DNA of 44,151 nucleotides from Anaerolineales bacterium (GTDB taxonomy: Bacteria; Chloroflexota; Anaerolineae; Promineifilales; Promineifilaceae). The position numbers and the translations under genes are program-made. The notes below the pieces were generated by a model that searched no databases, was not told where the DNA came from, and worked only from the letters and a program-made list of their open reading frames with translations. Shown one piece after another: positions 32,601-41,600 of the stretch. The stretch spans positions 1 through 44,151 of the forward strand of contig WTJY01000137.1 in NCBI GenBank assembly GCA_011524645.1, in the 5' to 3' direction. Positions within the stretch are counted from its first letter, which is position 1, and every line of letters begins with the position of its first letter.

Positions 32601-35600
32601 CCGGTGTGTTTCTTAAAACCTATGCCTATGATGCCGCCGACGGCTGGGCCGAAGCGGAAAAAGCCGATTACTATGAATATTTCTTAGAGTCACTGGAAGC
32701 GGGGGATAGTTTCTTTCAAGTGGCCGACGACGGTGAAGAGGCTCTAGATGAACAATATGGGAAATTGCTGTGGATGCAAAACTATTACATTACGCTGACC
32801 ACAGGGTCTGCCAGCGTGGTGGCGATTGATGATAGTGCCTTTAACTCCGTTTCATTTGATACCACCCAAGATGCCAGCGATTTTGAAACTTATCTCACTT
32901 TGGCGATTACCACAGGGGCCCAACTGGGTGGGTCATCGGCGGGGAGCCGTCTGAGCTACATTCTTTCCTATTACCTGACTGATTTGCGTGGTAAGAGCAA
33001 ATCGAACATGTGGCAATACCTATACAACCTGTACACGATTCGAGAGTTTGGCGTGGCCTCTAATCTCAGTAACCATTCTAAAAATCAGACCAAAGCGTTT
33101 TACAACGATTACAAGCTGTTCCACAGCAAACAACTCGGCAAAGTGGTAAAGGGACTATCGCTTAAAATGTTGGGACTTAGCTTGGGGGTTTTTGCGATTG
33201 GAGCCTTAATCGTGGCGACCGGCTTTATTGTTACCGTCGCTGGGGATGAAGAGAGTGGTAATACGATTATGCAGATCGGGCTGGTGATCGTCGCGATCGC
33301 GTCGATCGCGGTGTTAGCTTTGGAAGCGTTATCGATTTTTGCCAAAAGGAACTTTGTGCGAAACTTGAAGCTTGCAGGATTAAAATATACAGATCGATTT
33401 AGAAAGGCCTTTAGCAGATATAGTAACCTCTACCGTATGCACGCGGCTTGGGGATTTGGGATCAGTTTTGCTGTGGCGGCCGGTATTCTGCTTTACTCTT
33501 GGCTATCGATCGGGTTTGATACCAATAACCCTTATTTTGATGCGGCCGCTGCCTATTTTGTGGCCACGGTCATCATAGAGTTGATTCTCGCGGTCCTTCT
33601 TTTGATCTTCCCTGTGGGGACCGCCATCGTCATTATCCTAGAGCTGGTCGATGCGATTCTGTTTCTTGTTAGTCTGCTGGTAGACGATTTTGACTTTACG
33701 ATTCAAGGGTGGCTGACGCAAGCCTTAGCTGATTTGATGTATAACGTCGATATGGTGGCGGCTAACATTGAATCAGATAAGCGGATACAAACGGCCGGTG
33801 ATTATGGCCTATGGGATAGCGAACTTGGGTTTGTCGAAAGCAATACGCTGGCCTTTACGTTGACTGTAACCAACACCCTCTACACCACCGATTCGCGTAG
33901 TGACTTGAAGCGGAACTCATTTGAACATGTGCTCGATACGGACGGCCGTGGTCATAATGACTTTAACCCCGGAGACGGAGATATGGTTAACGAATGGAAC
34001 AACACCGACGACGGCAGTTATAACGCCGATGGGGTAGGTGGCGTGAAATATTCGACCGATAAAGGGGTGTACTCAGTTGAAGATTTGACCATCGATTTCC
34101 CCTTTAGCGAAGTTGGTACCGGGATTAACCGTTCAACCGATTCCCCGTATTTCAATGAAGCGTTCTTTTTAATCGCCGAAGGGTGTTGGCATGTATTCGC
34201 CATTCGTGGCACCGAATACAACTGTAAAGAGCTGACCTTTGACGGTGGGGATTCCAGCGAATTAGACCCCTTCACCTTCGATATTTTACCGGATCATTTG
34301 GGTGAATTTATCACCCTTGAATGGAATAGTGGGGGTCTCGCTTTTCCGCAACAGTGGGACAAAGATGGTGATGGGGAACCCAATACCGAATTTGGTGGGA
34401 GTGACCCCAATGATTTGCTCTGGGATACTGATGGGGACTTGCTGAGTGATTACTATGAAAGCACCAACGGCTATGAATCGACCGATGCGGATGAAGATGA
34501 CGACGGTCTGACCGACTGGGAAGAGCTGTTTGTTTACTATACCGATCCCACCAACGCCGACTATGATGGGGATGGTTTGGGAGACTATATCGAAGCGAAA
34601 GCGGGTTGGTTGACCGAATACACCGACGAAAACGGGGTAAAGCGGGCCACGCGTGTTTGGTCTGACCCGTACACGGCCGATCTAGACGACGATGGGATCG
34701 GTGACTTACAAGAATATATTTACGGGTTCCATCCCGCATTGGCGAGCGATCTATCTGCGGTCGATGGGTTTATCGAATTTAGTGATCTCCGTTTAGATGA
34801 GACAGACACGCCGCTTCTCTATCTACCGCTTGACGATGAATTAGGCACGACCACGATCAATGATTTATCTGGCAATGAATATTTCTTTAGCTGTGATAGC
34901 GGGGCGGGAACCTGTCCAACGGCCGAGGTGTTGGGACAATATGACACGGCGATGAGCTTTGATAACGTCAATGATTATTTGCTCAATGACGATTTGAATA
35001 TCGAATTGACTGAATTTACCGTGGCCGCTTACGTCTACAATGGGGCGACCGATAGCAGTGTACAGCCGGTATTCGGCTCTATAGGTGGTCATTCAGCCAG
35101 TAGCCCCCCTTCGATCTCGATCTTCGATAATCGGGATATCGTGGTCGGGTTTGGCGATGGCACCAGTTGGAACAGTATTTCACCCTACCACTACTTTATC
35201 GATAGTGAGGAATGGGTCCATGTGGCGGCTACGTATGATGGGGTACAGCTGCGCATCTATGTGGATGGCTTGGGCGTTTATAACGAGCCGACCTATGCGG
35301 GCGCGATTCCGGCGACGATTACCGAAATGGCGATCGGCCGGAATGGGAGTGACTATCTCGACGGCTCGGTCGATGAAGTTTTCCTTTATGATCGCGCTTT
35401 GAGCCAAGATGAGATCTATTTGTTGATCGACGGCCGGTATAACCTGAATGATCTCGTTTTCTCGGTGTCTGGTGGAGAATTGCTTTATCAAGCGACGCTA
35501 ACCAACACCACGGCGGCGGTGAATACCGATGGCTTTATCTATGCGGCCAGTGAAGCGATTGAACCGGTGTTGCCGCAACCCAGCTTCTATCTCGGATTTG

Positions 35601-38600
35601 ATGAGGATCAACGTTGGGCCACATTTGATAACGCTTACAACGTAGATAGTGATGTGTATTGTTACGAAGGGGGGACGACCTGCCCGACCAATCAAACCTC
35701 GATTACAGCGGTGGGGACCAGCTTGGAATTTGATGGGAATGACGATGTCGCCTTTATTCCTAGCTTGACATCGAGTAGCGCAGATGGCACGGCCGAAGGG
35801 TCTCTTTTCTTCTGGCTGTATATCGATGAATACCCCGATGCGGGTACGATCTCCTATATTCTCGATACCGAAAGCGAAGAAGAGGGGGCGGCCGATATTT
35901 ATATCGATGAAAATGGCAACCTCTACCTTGATGTGATCGGTTCGAGCCGAGTGACGTTGGCCTCCACGGTCGCGCTCGATACCTGGATGCATGTTGGGTA
36001 TCAGCAAGGGCGTATCTATGTCAACGGGGCATGGGGGGCGTATGATCGGACATCGTCTCGGCCGAAATACGGTGCAGGCACGCTCGGGGCTGATGTGAAT
36101 GGGGAAAGCAATTTCGACGGGGTAATCGATGAAATTGTGGTGTTCTACGAATGGATTAATGCGTCTCGGATGACCAACAATGTGATGACGGGGAAATATA
36201 GCTTTAATGGGATTCAGCCCCATGCGGTGATTAAGTTTGAAGATTTAGTAAGCACGAGCAATACTGTTTTCTCTGATCCGTCCCAATATTCGAACCATGC
36301 TTATTGCGGTAGTGACGACACCTGTCCTAGTGAAGTGACCGGCCGGAATGGGACCGGCACGGCCGTGCAGTTTGATGGGGTGGACGACTATCTGATCCAA
36401 ACCGATAACTTACAAGCGTTTGATCGCTATTACACTTACGACAACGATATTACCTTCTATATCTACCCGACCGCTTATCCGGCCGCTGGTGAAGTCGCCT
36501 ATATTTATCAGACAGAAGAAACGACCGATAGCAATGATCTGTACCAAGCACAATTTGCCCTTTATCTCGATTCAAATGGGCGCATGGCGATTTCAGACGG
36601 TGGTGATAACTATTCGGTCTTAAAAGATGCCATTCCGTTGAATGAATGGACCTATGTCAAGCTTGATTACTACTATGATGAAGTTGATATTTCCGATATT
36701 GAACGCCAGCAAATGCGCCGCTATATCAATGGGCAGTTTGCGACCGACTTTGTCGGTAATTCGGCTCGCTCTTACTTCGGGTATTGTCTGGAGTGTTATG
36801 GGGACGATGAACTGGGATTGTTTGTGGGAGCCGGCCGGATCGGGAACAACATCACCGGAACCGCCCCCTTCCAAGGTCGCATTGATGACTTTAATATCCA
36901 AATCGCCGAGCATGACTTTGATCGTTACGAGCGAACCGTTAACTACTATGATCCGGTCAATGATTTGATTCGGACCGACTGTGATTTGCTTGAAGACTGC
37001 CCAGCATTTGGCAATAGCGGTGCGTATGGCAATAGCGTTTCTTTCGATGGGGCGACTTCGCTCGATATGATCGAACAACTCGACTTTGCTCGAGGGGATT
37101 ATACGATTAGCTTCTGGTTTTATGCGGATTTTACGCTCGACCAGACCCTATTTACCGCCTATGACGATACCGGAGATGTCGGGGTACAAATCGACCTGCT
37201 CCAGACCGGATATATCAGCTATAGCCATGCGTTCCCGACCCTCTATCAGGTGGCTAGCAGTAGCGTGGGGTATAACGAGACGAGTTGGCATCACCTTGTC
37301 GCGACCAAAGACAACGACAATCTTTATCTCTATCTTGATGGGGCGTTGGTGGGAACGACGAGTGGGGTGAGTGGCACGGCCGCTGAAAATCTGAATGTGA
37401 CGATTGGGAATACGATTGATGATCGTGATAAGCACTGGTTTTATGGGTTTATGGACGAATTTGCCATTTTTGACGAAGCGGTTTCGGCCGAGCAAGCGGC
37501 CTATTTGTCCCAAACCCGCTTTCCGGCACTTGACATACCGGTTCCATACGAGACCTTTGCCCTCGATAGCGGAGAAAATAAAGTGGTGTCCGGCCGTGCA
37601 ACAGTCAACGATCCGGTGGCGACCAGCCGCTATGCGTTTGAACAAGATGTAGAGATCGCCATCGATTTAGAAACGGAATTGAGCTACACCACCTATCAAA
37701 ACGAAGATGGCGTGTGGTCCGGCTACTTTAGATTTGAAGAAGTGCCGGGAGATGAGCAGTTCGATAACTTGGTCGCTTATGGGAGCGGCGGCACAGCGGC
37801 CGAAATAGACGGCAACTGTGAAGGGGCGCTTTGCCCTGTGGGTGGTGCTCAGGGAATCGACGGCCGTGCCGCCTATTTTGACGGCGAGGATGATTACCTT
37901 CTGGCCGACTTTAGCGGGGTTGACAGCTCTGCCCGCCCCGATATTCGCTCTATGTCGCTTTGGGTGAAAGGGGCTGACGGTACCCTATTTGACAGTCGCG
38001 GGATCGATCACAACGCCGGTTTCCAACTGTCGATGGGGCGTTTGCTCAATGCGGCTGGTGACGAATACTTCTTTGATATGCCACGGAACGAGTGGACCCA
38101 CTTGGGCTTGGTGATCGATAGTGATAGCGAGTTGACCCTCTATGTCAACGGGGTGGTCGCTTTAAGCGGTGTGTCCCAATCGACCTCTTCGGCCGACAAC
38201 TGGTGGATAGGGGCCAACTATGGCCCGCAAAGCCATTTCCTTGGCTATATCGACGAATTGAAGCTGTTTGAGACTGAGCTGAGTGCGAGTGATATTGCCG
38301 ACCTTTATCAAAACGTGGGGGCGGAGTTCCGCTTTTCATTTGATGAAGAGTTTGGCGAAACCAACTTTGTCGATTCGATTAACGGGTACGTCGCGGAACC
38401 GGTGATGATTCAGTGTGTCGATCTCACCCTGACATCGCTCAGTGGGGCCGGTTTTGCTACCAACCTGAACAATATCGGTTTGGCGTTAGCTGGGAATACC
38501 TTGCTGTATGAAACGGCCGATACCTATGCCGATACCACGCTTCCGCTCAACATCACGGCGGCCATTTGTGGCTCAGATGAAACCTTGACAGCGACCGGCG

Positions 38601-41600
38601 TTTATAGCGATGGCACTGAATTTACCTTCGCCAGCCCCGCCACAATTTCAGTTAATAGTAGTGGCGCGGGGAGTGCGGTGATGAGTCATAGCGGCCAGCA
38701 GGTCACCGTGGCTTATACCGTTAGTGTGCCATACGAAAATCCCAGCCCGCTGGTCGGCACAGACGGCCGGATCGGCAATACCGCCTATTTTACCGGTGAA
38801 GATGACGGCCATATCGAAGTAACCACCGCCGGAATCGGGGATTTTGCGACCGTAGATTTCACCCTGATGGGGTGGATTAACACGGCCGAAACCGGTGTAG
38901 CTGTTTTGACCAAGAGCGATGGGGATACCACTTGGGAAAGCGGGGAGCGTGCTCTTTACGTCGCCGACGATGGGACGCTCCGCTTTGCTGGGCATAACGC
39001 GGGCGAGATTGTCAGCACCCAACAGATTACCGATAGCAACTGGCATCACTTCGCGGTGGTGTGGGACAGCTCGGCGGTGACCGGCACCATTTTGATTGAT
39101 GGGCTTAATGTAGGCTCGGGATCGAGTAACTATGCGCCGGCCGGAAGTGATAATAGTGGAAATCAGCTATTTATCGGTGCGCCACATGACAACGGGGTGA
39201 ATCGCTATTTTGCAGGGCAACTGGATGAATTGGTGCTATATACTGGCCGTGCGTTCACCAACGTTGAGGTGTATGACAGCTACCAGCAAGAAGCGCGCTG
39301 GTATCGGGATTCGGCCGAATTTACGGTCACTGTTGACGGTGATAACCCGACAATCGAGGTCGAAACAGATTACGCGTATCGCGCTGACGGATATATTCAG
39401 TTCGTCGTAACAGGAGATGATGCCAGCTCCAGTGTAGCGCGGATGCGCTATAAATATCGCAAAGAGGGGTCAAGCTATAGCGATTGGATCGAAGCCCCGA
39501 TTTGTGCCGATGCGGCCGTGACGGTGTACTGCCCTTACTTCACCAGCACCGGTGGCGGGAAATACCAAATTCTCTTTCAGGCGATGGATGTCGTGGGGAA
39601 TATGACCGAAACAAGCGACCCATTTGAAATCTATGTCGATACGGCCGCGCCTAATTTCTCTGTCTGGACCGATGGGGATGGGGATGTGACGGTCAAGGCG
39701 ACCGATGTGAGCGATGATAGCTGGCTCTTGGCGATGTCCGGCTCGATCTCTGATCCAGACATCCCTGGTAGCTCGATTACTGGGAGTGGCGTGACGACAA
39801 ATTCAATTTATGTCAACTTGTATAACGAAGATGGTACGCTGGTCGGATCGGCCAATCAAGCGGCGGTTTACAGCGGGAATATGTGGACGATTGATTACGA
39901 GGTGAGTGGAGAACCACCGGCCGGATATTACGATGTTTATATGACCGTGTCTGATGTGATCGGGAATAGCCAAACGGGCTATCTCGGCCGGTTTGACATC
40001 GATTTACAAGCGCCTGCGCTGGAAATCGCGGTTGATTTGCTCCCTGTCGGGGTGATTTCGCAAACCAATACGATTACAGGGGTGATCATCGATCAAGCGG
40101 AATACCATAATCCGGTGCTAAATTTCCATTTTGAAGAGCCAAGTGGCACAACCGTGTTCTATGATTACGGCGAATTGGCGGCGCATGTGACTTGTCGCGT
40201 CGATTGTCCGCAGACAACAGCGAGCGGCCAGTTCGGCCGTGGCTTGGCCTTTAATGGGGTGGACCAAACCGATTTTGTGGTCAGCACATCAACGATTACG
40301 GGAACGACCGATTTTGATGTGTCGGACGAGTTTACAATCGCGTTCTGGGTCAAAGCGGATAGCAATCAGGTGACCACAGGTAACACGACCAACAGTTTGG
40401 TCGAAAAATGGGATGGGGCCGGTTATCCGTTCGCGATTCGCTATCATAATCAAACGAGTGGGGATAACGGCCGGATTTCCGCCTCCGTCTTTGATGGCGC
40501 GACCGTGTCTGAGATCAGTTCGACCGTGACGATTAGCGATGATCTATTTCATCATGTGGTGTTGACCAATGATGGGGGAGATTATCGGTTGTATATCGAC
40601 GGCCGGTCAGATAACAGCATGATGGTGAGCGGTTCGGCTGTGGTCAGCAATACGGCCGATATCACGCTGGGTCATATCCCCAGCGATGATAACAGCCGCT
40701 TCTCTGGCGTGATCGATCAGTTTACGGTGTATGACAAGCAGATTTCGGCCGAGCGGATCTATGCCATGGCCCAAGCGGATGTGAGCGGGTTAGGCCAAGT
40801 TGAAGTCGCTCTCGAAGTGATCGACTTTACCAACTATCCGGCCAATATCGTGTTGGGTGATCGGGAGAGTACGCTCACTTGGAACAGCGCAACCTTGGAT
40901 CAAGCCAACGGACTTGGCTCGGCATGGACCTATGGGCTGGGGGAACAAGAAAACTGGTTCTATATCCATATGCGGGGGCAAGATAGCGACGGCCGTCCGC
41001 ATCAAGCGGAAAACGTATGGCGCGGCTTAATCGATCATCGGCCACCGACCGTTGTGGCATCTGGTAGTCAAGCGTATGGGGGTAGCTATGCGACCAGCAG
41101 CTATACCTTTACGGTGACCGATTTCTTGCTCGACGAAACGACATTGGTTCACCCCTGCGGGGCGGATGATCTGGTCATGTTGACCTATGACAATGTGCCG
41201 GTTGATGCTCCTCATTACGGGTTGCCCTATCAAATTAGTGGCAGTTGTACGGTGCCTGGCCATACGGTCAGCGAGACGGTGGGTGTGTGTGATGCGGCGT
41301 ATCACTGTGCGGAGCAAACGATCGATTTCGGGACCGACGAAGGGGTCAACGTGATGTTTATCAATTCTCCGACTGATGGGGCGGTGATTTCACCGACCAA
41401 ATCGATCACCTTTACCGGTGAGCTGTTCGCCAAAGCGCCACCGTTTACGGTTGAACTTAAAATCGATAACAGCTTAATCGATACGCTTGTGTTTACCAGC
41501 AGCGTGACCGAAACAACCTGGTCCTCTGTCTGGGAGTTTCCCGATGGTGGCACCCACACGCTCAATGCGCGGGTTGAAGATGACAACGGAGAACGGGCGA

